From: Monocercomonoides exilis
Taxonomy: Eukaryota > Preaxostyla > Oxymonadida > Polymastigidae
Assembly (NCBI GenBank): GCA_001643675.2
Contig: LSRY02000005.1
Span: 1,428,501 to 1,492,500 of the forward strand
Direction of reading: 5' to 3'
Length of the DNA stretch: 64,000 nt
The notes under the pieces were generated by a model that made no database searches, was not told the DNA's origin, and saw only the letters and a program-made list of their open reading frames with translations. The stretch's first letter is position 1, and each line of letters begins with the position of its first letter. The position numbers and the translations under genes were made by a program. Of this stretch, positions 45,401-56,407 are shown one piece after another.

Positions 45401-46441
45401 ATAAAAAATTGATAAGTTCATTTCATTTATTCATTTTGATATTCACTTTGAATTCAAACTTTCTGAATCATTGAGCAAATCATGTCATAAATTTCGTCGC
45501 AATAGCAGCTGGGGATTCTTTTAATTTCGTAGGGCTCACTGTTAAGGGATGTTTCTTTTTGAATGATTTGATCCAACGGACGATAATATGAACACATTTC
45601 ATATGCCACAATTCCCAACGAAAATATGTCACTTTTGAAGGAAAATTTTCCTTTGAATCTAACTTCTGGTGATGCATAAAATCTATTTGCATTTTGAAAA
45701 AATAAATTTTTTGAATGAAAAAATTAAAAATCAATAATTTTTCAAATTGATTTCACACACGCAAGAGAGAAAATCATGAAAAGAAGTAAGTTAAGCAATG
45801 AAACTTCAACAAAATTTACCATAAAATGCGACATACTTTGTGCCATTTCGTGTTCGAACATAACTTTCTCCTTGAGCAAGTTGAGTGACTAATCCGAAAT
45901 CTCCAAGTTTAACTCTTCCACCGTGACACAGCAAAATGTTGCATGCCTTTAAATCGCGATGAACCACATTTTTGATATGCAAAAAATGCAGGCCTAAAAG
46001 AATTTGGCAAAAGTAATCCAAAAATAAATCTTGAGGCATTCTCTTTTTCTTATATTTTTCGATTTCTTGTGACAAATCACCATGAGAGCAATATTCCATA
46101 AGCATGAATAAATAGTTTTTATTATCCGCATCGGGGCGAACATATACCCGTTCAACATTCACGAGATAAGGACTTTTCAGCATTTGAGAAAAATATATTT
46201 CGCATTGCTGTTCCTTAGTGAGGCACCCACTGTCCAGCTTCATCCTTTTTAATGCTCTAAAAACTCCATCTTCGGATTTGTGTTTGACACGATAAACCTC
46301 ACCATAGGATCCATGTCCAATCTCTTTCACAATCTCAACTTAAATAATGAATTCACAGTGAAAAAAAATGATGATAATAAGAAATATAAAATGCAAACAA
46401 TCGTCAAACTGAAAAGGAGAAGGCTGAATGATTTCTTCCAT
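42468..46441 (-). CDS. NEK-like Ser/Thr protein kinase fused to four SPRY-like repeats
   Basis: Five exons (46399-46441, 45837-46338, 45460-45682, 45280-45398, 42468-45189) give 1202 residues. The kinase domain (about 15-290) looks active: glycine loop IGHGSYGEV, Lys45 in FRALK, HRDLKACN at 141-148, DFG at 161-163, and FYASPEV formed across intron 2. The overall pattern, including ERPTTDKLISLPIINEHI after the C-lobe, is NEK-like. The rest holds four SPRY-like units starting ITKGIWRVKF, IIEGIWRLEV, IRSGIWHFSV and ISSGCWRFVI (about residues 390-510, 570-735, 790-935, 1055-1180). Each unit ends with a variant of EVDM..R.L.F..(G)...P.YF..IP....GVG. A Ser-rich linker precedes the fourth. SPRY domains usually bind proteins, so the repeats may target the kinase. 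Confidence 0.87.
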
Positions 46442-48009
46442 TCTTTCTCGGAAAATTTCAAAATAAAAAAAAATATTGGTGATCTACCTATTAATTAAAT
46501 TTTCGAATAACTTTCTTGCATATAGAACAAAATTTTTTGCTTTATGAAATTTGTTCCACACAGTTCTTTCAAAGATTTTTTTCGATTTTTATATTTTCAT
46601 ATTTAATATTGCACGATCATGGAAGAATAATTTCCATACGATTGCAGAAAAAGTTTGGATCAAATCATAGAATTTTTCAAAAATGAAAGAATTCTGTCCC
46701 ATTTTGAAAAGAAATATAATTATCAATATGAAGATCTTTTTGCAGTTATCGTTCAAAAAGGTGTATTCAAAAAATTACTTTCTTTCCCATTTTCTGTAAT
46801 TGTTTTTCATCAGATTTCAAAAACCTCATGAATTGTTCAAATTTGTTTTTCTTGAAATTCAAAATTAATCACTTTGAGTGTTTCTGAACAAAAAAATGTT
46901 TGGAACAAACTGATCACTGGCTGAGAATCAGAGTGTGCAAAAAATTTAACGCTATTTCATTATTGGTGAAAAGGATGAGAAAATGTATTGGTGATTCAAT
47001 TTTTTTTCGCCAACATAGAAATTTCTAATATTTCCAAATAAATTCCTCATGATTGAATTTTGGATATTTTCAGATGCTTTCACCTCAAACAGTAAATTTA
47101 TTTAAAATTCAAACAATTTTTTAATTTTCAATGTAAATTTATTTGAAACGTTCCTTTTGTTTAATTTTCAGTAGAAAATGAAAAAAGAGTATTTTCATCA
47201 AATTATCTTTCCAACTCTCCATGATTCACAATCATGGAAACAAATGCTTTTCAATATCATTGTTTCCATGATTGTGAATCATGGAGAGTTGGAAAGATAA
47301 TTTGATGAAAATACTCTTTTTTCATTTTCTACTGAAAATTAAACAAAAGGAACGTTTCAAATAAATTTACATTGAAAATTAAAAAATTGTTTGAATTTTA
47401 AATAAATTTACTGTTTGAGGTGAAAGCATCTGAAAATATCCAAAATTCAATCATGAGGAATTTATTTGGAAATATTAGAAATTTCTATGTTGGCGAAAAA
47501 AAATTGAATCACCAATACATTTTCTCATCCTTTTCACCAATAATGAAATAGCGTTAAATTTTTTGCACACTCTGATTCTCAGCCAGTGATCAGTTTGTTC
47601 CAAACATTTTTTTGTTCAGAAACACTCAAAGTGATTAATTTTGAATTTCAAGAAAAACAAATTTGAACAATTCATGAGGTTTTTGAAATCTGATGAAAAA
47701 CAATTACAGAAAATGGGAAAGAAAGTAATTTTCTGAAACGAAATTCAACAAATTGGGAACATATATTTTATTAAATGTAATATCAGAAAATAGATCTGAA
47801 GAAATTCAAACATGAAATGATTCACATTTATTTTCAATTTGCGTATGTGAATTGAGTTACTCAAACAATATTTTGTTATTTCAGATAAATTCATTAAACA
47901 TTATATGAATTTGAAAATCGAGGCAAGCTTTTTATTTAAAACATAAAATTTTTTGAATAAGGCATTTTTCTCCTTCAAAATTGATACTGCATCTCCCATA
48001 ATAAAATAC
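46442..48009. other. Divergent intergenic region dominated by a perfect inverted repeat
   Basis: 1.57 kb between the divergent kinase-SPRY and importin-alpha-like 2 starts. The inverted repeat 46771-47732 fills more than half of it. The flanks (46442-46770 and 47733-48009) are unique AT-rich DNA. No gene is seen in either arm. Confidence 0.6.
46771..47732. repeat. Perfect inverted repeat, 473-bp arms, 16-bp loop
   Basis: The left arm 46771-47243 and right arm 47260-47732 are exact reverse complements wherever I compared them, without indels: every position p pairs with 94503 minus p. The 16-bp spacer is 47244-47259. Pairing stops abruptly outside, at ATTCAA on the left and CTGAAACG on the right, so the flanks are unrelated. 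No open frame of note and no obvious target-site duplication were found. It may be a recent fold-back or inverted duplication, a cruciform-forming locus, or an assembly join error. Confidence 0.95.
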
Positions 48010-51000
48010 ATGATAAAAGATCCAAAAAGACTTATATCATTTTCTCGTGAATTTCGTGAGCAAAACAGATTTTCCTCATTTGAAAAAGATTCATCAAAAG
48101 ATGAAATACACGACCCACAAAGGACCATTGCAATTTCTCTTCGTGAACAAAAAAGAACTGGTCAATTACAAAAAGGTCGAAAAATACGTGATAATGAAGA
48201 TAGTACCGGAACAGAGGAACGAGTATCTCAGGCAGAGTTTATGAGTCTTTTAGAAAATTTGAATGGTGTAGATCCTGAGGTGATCGTAACGTCTCTTCAA
48301 CAGATAAATTCGAATCTTAGATGTGTGCAGTTTTTAAAAAATTAAGTGTCATTTATTCATCAAAACTTTATAAGTATATTCAAATGCTTCAACTTTTTGC
48401 TCATTAGATGGGATATCGCGTATAATCAAGTTTTTAGATTGCATTACAATACCAAATGCACAATTTCTTTCAGTCAAAATATTGCTAAATATTTCAAAAC
48501 ATGATGCAAAATTGTCGAGGCCTCTTGGGCTATCTTTTATGCCTTCATTAATATCTTCTGTTCAAAAAGAATACACAGAAGAATTTGTTGAATTAATGTT
48601 TTTAACTTTTTATAACATTGCACTCGATGGTGATGATTTGCTTGAGTGCATGAGGCAGACTTCTCTTCACATATATGCTTTAAGTTTAGTAAAACGATAT
48701 GCAAGTCAAATACCTTCTGTCATATTTACGAATCAGATTTCAATTTCAGATGGAAAACCTGTTTCCAAAACGGAAATGATGGAGCTTTTACTAAAACAAA
48801 AAGGGTTTTCAACTGTAAATGCTACTAATGCTGATAACGTGCAACATATTTCCAAATCTGTATCCTCATGCGTTTCAGCAAATTTGTATTCATCTCCCTT
48901 TACATCGGATTCTGCAATCAATCAACCTTTCATTTCTTCAACATCTCCATTTACTTCTTCCACTTCATCATCTTTTGCATTAAACCCACTTCAAATGACA
49001 GATCCTACTATCAATCCTTCAATTGCCCCATTGGCTTCTGTGTCCTCTTTGCCACTCACTCCATCAATTATCACTTCAGCTCCGATTACTCAACTTTCAT
49101 CTTCACATTCTGCTGGAAAAGTGCGTTCATCCCTTCCGATTTTTCTGAAGATGCTTTGTGCAGTTATCGACTTTCTGTCACTTGTTATTTCAGACAAAGA
49201 CGACTTGAATGACTGGGAATTGCTGTTTGTGCCTTGTCTGCAGCTGATGTCTCTCAATGACTGTACCGACAACACTTTTTCAGACATGTCACACATTGTT
49301 GCGAAGCTCATAGCGTGGAAGTCAGATTTAGGCGAGGTGTGATTGAACAGGCTATTCAGCAGAATGGAATAAAGAGAACGAATGAAAAAAAATTTTTTTT
49401 GAATGAGAAAATTAACGAACTTTTAATATTGCTTGAAAAGAAGAAATAAAAATGGACTTTTTTTGTTCGTTTTTTTCCTTTTCTCTCTAAAAATAACGAG
49501 TATTCTATATTTCTTATTTTATCTATGCTTTTTCATGATATTTTTGATATCAAATAATTTATTGGATGATTTTTTGAAATTAAACACATATGTTAGATAT
49601 TAATAGGTTATCCGATGTTTCCACGCTTAATGAGACTAAGCTTTGATGACGAGTATTCCATACGAAGATCATCTGCTCTTGTTATTATTAATAATTTGTC
49701 CCAACTTGATGACAAGAAGTTTAATGATGTTTGTGCATCATTATTTATTTATTTATTTAAAATTTTATTTAAAACATATAAATTGATTTATATTTTATTA
49801 TTGGATTTTCTTCACTCTCTTTCTCTGCCCCAACAATGGTGTAATTTTATAACATTTAATTTCTGCCATCACCGTCAAAAACACACACCTCAATCAACAA
49901 TTCCAGTTTCTTCTGAAGCATCAAGTGTTGTATCTTCTCTGCCAGTATCTTCCTGTTTACGACCGCGAGCAGTCAAGGCTGTGCACATGGACGCTCTCAA
50001 ATCTTGCAGCAGGAACGACCGCCCAGCAGCTGGAGCTTGTGAAGTTCGGAGGAGGCATGCTTATCCGCCGCATAGCCGCCTCGTTCATAAGCGTGACCTT
50101 TTCCGCGAAGATCGATCTTATTTGGATGATACACAACTTGTGCTGCCCGTTTATCGTTCTGATGGAGAGAGCCGAAAAGGAAAGCAAGAGAAGGCAGAAG
50201 CTGCAATTGAAGAAAGAAAGGCTTGCCCTGAAATGTGCTGGAGCAAAAGACGGCAAATGCGAAGTTGACGGGAATGATGATGATGATGAAAGTGACGATA
50301 GCGACGAAGACGAAGATGAGCATCTGGATTCGGAGGAGGCAGCGCTTCCGAGTGAAGGCAGAAAGGATTTGAGAGCTCAGAAGCGGATGGTGATTGATTC
50401 GGTGATTGCATCTGGCATTCCTTTTCTTTTGCTTGGCGAGTTTACAACCTGCGCAAACAAAGAAAAGAACGCTATTTTGAATGTGATGATGGCTTCGCTG
50501 AAGCGCGGAGAAGAGAAAGCGCTCATTGCGTGGAAGGAGGAGAAGAGGAAAAGGAAGCAGAATTCGATGAAAGAAGCCGAAGAGCAAAAGGGGGATGGAT
50601 CTGGAATTCCTTCGCTTTTGATGAGTAAAGACGAGGAGGATATTGCAGATGAAGATGAAGATGAAGAAGACGAAGATGATGGAGACTACGACACAATGAT
50701 ATCTCCGTTGTGTATGAAGAAGCGAGATATCGAGCACGGAATCGGAAACAACGAAGTGCTGACTTCACTTTGGATGGACAAAACAGGATTGTCTGTTCTG
50801 GAATCAGCACGCAGCAGCTCCTGCCGCTCTGTGAAGCGGAGGGCGGACCAGATATATGAGCGGTACACAGTTTACATGGAGCTTCTTGAGGAAGAGGAGC
50901 TGAACGAGTATCTGAAGGCTGATGATGAAAACGATGAATGCAAAGGTGTTAACAGCAGACAAGAAGACGAGATGGAAGAAGGAGAGCTGTCAAAGGAGGA

Positions 51001-51625
51001 GCTGGAGAAGTATCAAGCGGATGCAACATCGCGCTTGCTTAACTCGATGTTGGATGAACTTTTAATGAAAGAGCCCGAGGTGCTGGATTGGTCGGTGAAA
51101 GAAGCAGAACAAAATGGGAATAAAGGATCTAAAGGAATGGATGATGATGAAAATGATAGTGATGATGAAGAAGAAACAGATGATAGTTCAGATGATAGTT
51201 CTGATGACAGTTCTGATGGCAGCGATGAAAGTAGCTCTCAGGGTGAACCAGGAACTGACTCAATACAAGGAGATTCAACAAACATCGACAATGAATTTGA
51301 TTCGCTGTTCCAGAAAGTATCTGAATTGCGCAATGAACCTCTTCCCATCATCAATCTACCCACGTCTTCCCCTTCCTTTGCAACTGCCCAGCCTTCTTCA
51401 ATCTTCCCAATGGAGCCTGCAATGAGCTCATTTTCTGCCATTCCACAGCCTTCACTCAGCATATCACAGACTTCATTCACTCGCCCAGATCTCATTTCAC
51501 CGCCTGCAGTCAACCTTCAACCATCTGCCTCTTCAAGCTCTTCTGCGCCTTTCCCTTTTTCAACATTCTTTCCTTCACATTTCAGTTCAGAAAACACATC
51601 ATCCGGAAAAATGGAACCAGGCTAA
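48010..51625 (+). CDS. Importin-alpha-like ARM protein 2
   Basis: Four exons (48010-48322, 48408-49336, 49597-49728, 49919-51625) give 1026 residues. The start is the ATG opening MIKDPKRLISF. The N-terminus is a good importin-beta-binding domain (RTIAISLREQKRTGQLQKGRK). ARM repeats follow: GISRIIKFLDC, FLSVKILLNISKHD, YSIRRSSALVIINNLSQ, then CTWTLSNLAAGT and IWMIHNLCC with the typical W..N residues. A Ser/Thr-rich insertion of about 90 residues interrupts them in exon 2. From exon 4 onward, acidic and Lys-rich insertions surround another helix pair (DSVIASGIPFLLLGEFTTC). The tail is acidic, with DDSSDDSSDD repeats, then Ser/Pro-rich. Introns start GTGTG, GTGTG and GTTTG. It is distinct in sequence from the first importin-like protein, so a paralogue rather than a recent copy. 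Confidence 0.85.
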
Positions 51626-52138
51626 TTAAACGTTAACCACAAACAAAACGATTTATTTTTTTTATGTGACACAAAAAGTTAATATGCATTTGCTTTAAAA
51701 ATTGTTTTGTTTCTTTAAGTTCATTTAAAAGCTTTTTAAAAAATAGATATAGAAAACTCAAAACAAACAAACAAACAAACAAACAAACAAACAAACAATA
51801 AAAAAATAATCAAAATAAAAATGACAATTCAACTGATATCGACAACCTGAAAATCTATGTTGTGTCAAATATGATGCTGATTTTGAAGAAGATGGAAGAA
51901 AATAATTGAGATGCTTCAAGCAAAGAGAAAGAATACACAGTGTGAAGTGAAAATCATTAAAGTGCAGTTAAATATTCTCCAACCACGTTGTACAGATACA
52001 AACAACAAGCTCAAACACGATGGCAATCGATATGTACAAGAGATGAAATGCAGTTTCATAGTTATTTCGGCTTAAGAGATGCTTTTGCATTATACTGACT
52101 CCAAATTATTATTTACACATAAAAATTCCCTTACCAAA
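51626..52138. other. Convergent intergenic spacer with (CAAA)n
   Basis: 513 bp between convergent stop codons. A (CAAA)n microsatellite occupies about 51761-51798. No gene is seen. Confidence 0.6.
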
Positions 52139-53648
52139 TTAATGCGACTCATCCATCATTTGAGCAGTCAGCGCATCCAATTCTGACCGCAAGGACTTTA
52201 TAATCTGTTCCTGTCTTGCTATCTTCCTCTCCTGCATCAACGTCTTCTCTCTCGCCTCGGCAAGCTCAGCAGAAGAAGACAATGAAGAACTTGAAGTGGA
52301 TGAAGCTTTACTGCTCGGTGTCTGTGATTGTGTCTGTGCTTGAGCCAGCTTTCTCTTCAGCACCTGGTTCTGTGCCTGCAGCGCCTGAATGAACTCGTCG
52401 TCATTCTTCGTCTTGGCCACAATCGTCTGGAACTTCTCGTTCATCGAAAACTGGTTGTCTTCCAAGATCTTATTACGTGCTTTGACCGACTCCACACGCT
52501 GCTTCAGCTGATGGACCATCGCTTCCAACTCCTCCACTGCCTGCTTCTTTTCTTCCTCTCTCGCAAGCTTCTTTTGCCGCGCTTCTTCTATTTGCGTGCG
52601 ATGCTCAGCTGCAAAGTCCTTTCTTTTTCCTGCACCGCCAGCAACAGACGCCCTTTCGCTTGCTCCGCTTGTGCTGCCTCCTCTTTTCCCTCCGCCAATC
52701 ATCTCATCTTCTTCTCTTCCTTCATTCAGTCCACCATCCATTGCCGCAGACAATTCTCTCAATGCTCTTTTTTCTGCTTCGCTTATGTCACTTCCAATTG
52801 TACCTCCATCTGTGTTGGTCAATATTTCATCTCTTGAAGCACTTGCTATTCCCATACGAACCGATGCAAGTTCTTCTTTCAACTCTTTCACTTTTTCTTT
52901 CAACAAGCTAATTTCTTGCGCTCTCCCACGCCAGTTGCTTCCGTCGTGAAGCAGGGAATTGATTGATACCCCTTCTCCGACCTCTTTTTTCAGAGCACGC
53001 TAGTTGAAAAAAAATATTAAAATGATAAACAAGAGATTGAAAAATACTTGTGTTTTACTGAGTTCTTGCTTGAGTGATTGCATCTCTGCTCGCGCTTCAA
53101 TTAATTTATTGTTTGCTCGCGAAAGTTTATCTTTTAAATTGTCAGCGCTACCATCTCCTCCGGATTCTAAATAATATTACTCAATAATTATTGAAAAAAT
53201 AAAATTCGCTAACCAATTTGAAATGCCTGGGTTTCTTTCAATCCTTGGCATTCATCTTGCAATTTTTCTATCTCTTTCTGCAACGTTGCATTTTTTCCTT
53301 TCTCTTTTGAAAGATTCATTCGCAAATCTCTGTTCTAAATTATGAAATTGAAACAATTAACGCAAAATATTTTATTCATATTCTCACACTTTTTTTGCAA
53401 GATCAAGAATTTTTGCTTCGCGAAGGTCAGCACTTTCTGGAATAACAAAATCTGTTGCACTGGTTTTAAGTTTTCGAAGCTCACTAAGTTCAAGATGTGC
53501 ATCTGAAAGCTGATCTAAAAGTCTAGAGTTTTCTTCTCTTAAATCTGTGAAATTTAAAATACATTTTACATTCAGATTAAGAGAAAAACAAATGTTCCAA
53601 ACCTTTGATAATTTCAGAGGGATCTTGACTCGGAAATACCGAAGACAT
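52139..53648 (-). CDS. CCDC13: CCDC13-like coiled-coil protein
   Basis: Five exons (53603-53648, 53390-53544, 53214-53334, 53048-53166, 52139-52999) give 433 residues, almost all heptad coiled coil. The block SNWRGRAQEISLLKEKVKEL matches the WRGRAQ..I..L..KV.EL signature I associate with CCDC13, a centriolar-satellite and ciliogenesis protein. KSATDF-like and AKILDLAKKNRDL segments upstream agree with the same family. A Gly/Ser-rich linker at about residues 220-250 separates two coiled regions. The protein is shorter than the animal one (about 700 residues), lacking part of the C-terminus. It is divergent from the TH1-domain gene, 152 bp away. The assignment depends on a short signature in otherwise generic coiled coil. 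Confidence 0.65.
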
Positions 53649-53800
53649 CAAATCTTTATTTAAAAAGAATTAAAAATATTTGCAAACAAAAGAAATAAAA
53701 GCTCAAATTTGTGATTAAATATGAAAACCGTTTGAGAAACAAATAATCGCTTCCTCTTTTGGGAGTTTCGAATTTTGTTAAGGGAATTATTCTTAATTAA
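53649..53800. promoter_or_regulatory. Short divergent spacer
   Basis: 152 bp between the divergent start codons of the CCDC13-like and TH1-domain genes. It is AT-rich and must serve both promoters or one shared bidirectional promoter. No motif is recognised. Confidence 0.4.
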
Positions 53801-54838
53801 ATGTCTCACGAAGTTCCAGCTGAATTGGGGACCCCTTTAACGACTCTTGGAAGCTCGTCTATAACACCTGGAGAAAGTCCATTTTTTATGGGGATGAAAG
53901 AGCGTCGGTCTGTATTTTTTAACTATTCATAAAAATGATACATATTTCCGTTTAGACGCTCTTCTGATACAAAAGCTCCGCTTGGAGATTTGTTAAAATT
54001 AAAATTAAATTCATCAGTTATGAAAATGATAGGAAAGACTGGTATTATTGTTGAATATTACATTTTTAATTATTTTGAATAATTGATAATTTATAGGGGA
54101 TACCGACATACTGTTTTCTGATGAAATTGTTAAAGTCAACAAACGACTTAAAACTCAAAAGAGAATTTTATTGATTACAGATTTAGCAGTTTATAACCTA
54201 ACTCCTGGTAATTTTAAACTCAAACGTCGTATAGCACTTCAGGTCTGAAAGTCAGATTCTAACGCGTATTTTAAATCTGGTTTAGGATCTAGGATCAGTT
54301 AATTTATCTTGCTTATCAGACAATTTCTTTGCATTAAGAGTTCCTACTGAAGTATGTTGATGCTTTTTACATTTTTATTCAAAAATGAAAATTTAACTCT
54401 TTTTAAAGTATGATTATTTGATGGTCTCTACAAGAAAGATTGAGATAGTGCTAACGTTAGTAGAAGCTTATAAAAAGCATCTTCATTCTGATCTTCCAGT
54501 CAACTTTTCAAATGCGTATGATATACTCATTTTATCAATTTCTTGCAAATTTAAAATTTATCTGCTTTATTTTTTTAAAAGATTTGAATATAGAATCGAT
54601 GAAAAAACTATAAGGGAAATTAGATTTATCGAAGTTGATGGTATGTTCTTTTATTATTTCAAATTCAATTCATTTTTTTAAATATTCTTGGCTGAAGGAG
54701 GAGTTTCAACCCAAATTTACACAAAAAAGTAAGTTAAACTAAATAAATATGTATAAATATGAAGTTCTATATCTTTTCTTGTTTATTTTATATTTTCTAT
54801 TCTTCTTTATAAGAGTCCATAACCCACTTCTCATTTAA
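53801..54838 (+). CDS. Stand-alone myosin-I TH1-domain protein
   Basis: Eight small exons (53801-53907, 53956-54041, 54097-54242, 54286-54351, 54409-54515, 54582-54640, 54698-54728, 54814-54838) give 208 residues. After a Ser/Thr/Pro-rich N-terminus, SDEIVKVNKRLKTQKRILLITDLAVYNLTPGNFKLKRRIAL followed by LGSVNLSCLSDNFFALRVP matches the TH1 (tail homology 1) domain of class I myosins, a PH-like module that binds acidic phospholipids. There is no motor, IQ or SH3 domain. Seven introns of 43-85 bp cut this short gene, and the last exons are only 31 and 25 bp. The seven joins each preserve frame, which supports the model. Membrane or cortical localisation is inferred from the domain. Confidence 0.8.
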
Positions 54839-55060
54839 ACATTTCTTTTTAGTTTTCTTTGCAATTCCACTTCACGATTGTGATGTCGGTTTTATTATAG
54901 GCATCATTTTCATTTTTTGAAGCAGTTTGATTTGACAAACCTAAAAAAATAGATTATCAGAATTGTTGCTCTCAGATTCGATCAAAAACTCCATTATTTT
55001 TCAGTTGGATTATTGCTGATTGCTATTTATTGGGTGGAAGCTTTCCCGAAGCGATTGCCC

Positions 55061-55489
55061 ATGCAGTTTATTCTGCAATCCATTTCATCCATCATATCAA
55101 TATTTAACAATCTGTTGCTTTGCTTTTTCCAACTGTATATGCTTTCTTCTTTGGGTGATCTTGAAGGTGATATAATTGATCCTAGGGAGCTGTGCAAGCA
55201 ATTAAATCCAACATTGATGATTGAAACCCTTTTGCAATGCATCACTGTGATTATTCTTTTTGTTGGAAAGCGGTATTTCACTTTCGTAATCAGTTTCCCT
55301 GCTTTGATAATTTTGATCAAAAAATTTTGTCAAAGTACTTTTCCATTGAATCAGCAAACCATTCGTAAACCTTCAGTACTACGTAGTGAGATTCATTCAT
55401 CTTATCATTTATTGTTATGCTCAGCTATTACTTTTTTTTGGGGATTTGCTTGCCTTGTTCTTGATCTTGTTTGCTATTGCTCAAAATAA
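55061..55489 (+). CDS. Cornichon-like cargo receptor
   Basis: A 142-residue membrane protein. Three hydrophobic segments are visible (ISSIISIFNNLLLCFFQLYM, IETLLQCITVIILFVG, LLLCSAITFFWGFACLVLDL). LGDLEGDIIDPRELCKQLNP immediately after the first segment is the conserved luminal/cytosolic loop of cornichon (Erv14) proteins, COPII cargo receptors of the endoplasmic reticulum. The length fits the family (about 140-160). I used the ATG at 55061 because the open frame to its left has no earlier ATG; an upstream coding exon ending near 55000 remains possible. It follows the TH1 gene in the same direction. Confidence 0.8.
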   Translation: MQFILQSISSIISIFNNLLLCFFQLYMLSSLGDLEGDIIDPRELCKQLNPTLMIETLLQCITVIILFVGKRYFTFVISFPALIILIKKFCQSTFPLNQQTIRKPSVLRSEIHSSYHLLLCSAITFFWGFACLVLDLVCYCSK

Positions 55490-56407
55490 CTGAATTAATG
55501 ATATTTTCTTTTTTGATAAAAGTTAATTCCATGCTGAGTATTATTGATTTATCCGAGAGATTTTAGGAAATTTTATTTGTAATGATGCTCCTTTTTTTTT
55601 GTATTCTTTATGAAAGTCTTTTGTGTTGATAACAACCCTTGTTTCATTATTGAACTTCATTACTGATTAGTTTTAAAGTTGTATCGCCCTTCATGTTACT
55701 ATTTTTTAAACGAAGTTTTGCTTATTTTTTTCCAGATTTTTAATGTTCTTCTCAGCTTTTTCAGTCCTGAAGCGAGATGTTTGTATTCTGGCATTATTAG
55801 TTACAAAAAGATGTATTTTGTATTATTTAGATCTTTTTTAAGTTTTTATTTTAAGTCGTTCACAATTGTGAAGTGAAGTTTTATTATTATCCATTTCTAA
55901 ACACAATGTTACAATTCATTTTTTTTTTCATTTTCAAGGATTAAATATTAGAATTTCATTTTTAACGGTTTGCTGATGTATTTTTTATTGAAGCACTTGA
56001 AACTTATTCTCGGACGAAATTTACAAAGATTGCACCAACTTTTTTTTTGTATTTTGGTTTTTAAAAAGAAAATAAAAAATATAGAAAAAAAATGATGACA
56101 TGTTGTATGCTTGCCAATGTTTTCAACAAAGAACTGAACTGACGAGGAAGAATGAAAAGGATAACTCTGCCCATTTTAAGCATATTCATTTTTATTTTGT
56201 TTTAAATTAAAAAATAAAAAAATAAAAAATGAAATTTCCTTTAAAATAAATAATTTTCAAGAGCAAAATATTATTTAATTAAAAGAATAAAAATGGAATA
56301 AATTAAAAGCCAATCCAATTTTTTAAAATTTCAAAAGCCAAAAAAAAAGAAAGAGAAAGAATAACAACAATTACAAAACATCAAAACGAAACAAGCTTTC
56401 GCCATTC
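55490..56407. other. Convergent intergenic region, no gene seen
   Basis: 0.9 kb of AT-rich DNA between the cornichon-like and USP stop codons. It contains T-rich and A-rich runs typical of 3' regions here. Nothing else is recognised. Confidence 0.5.
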
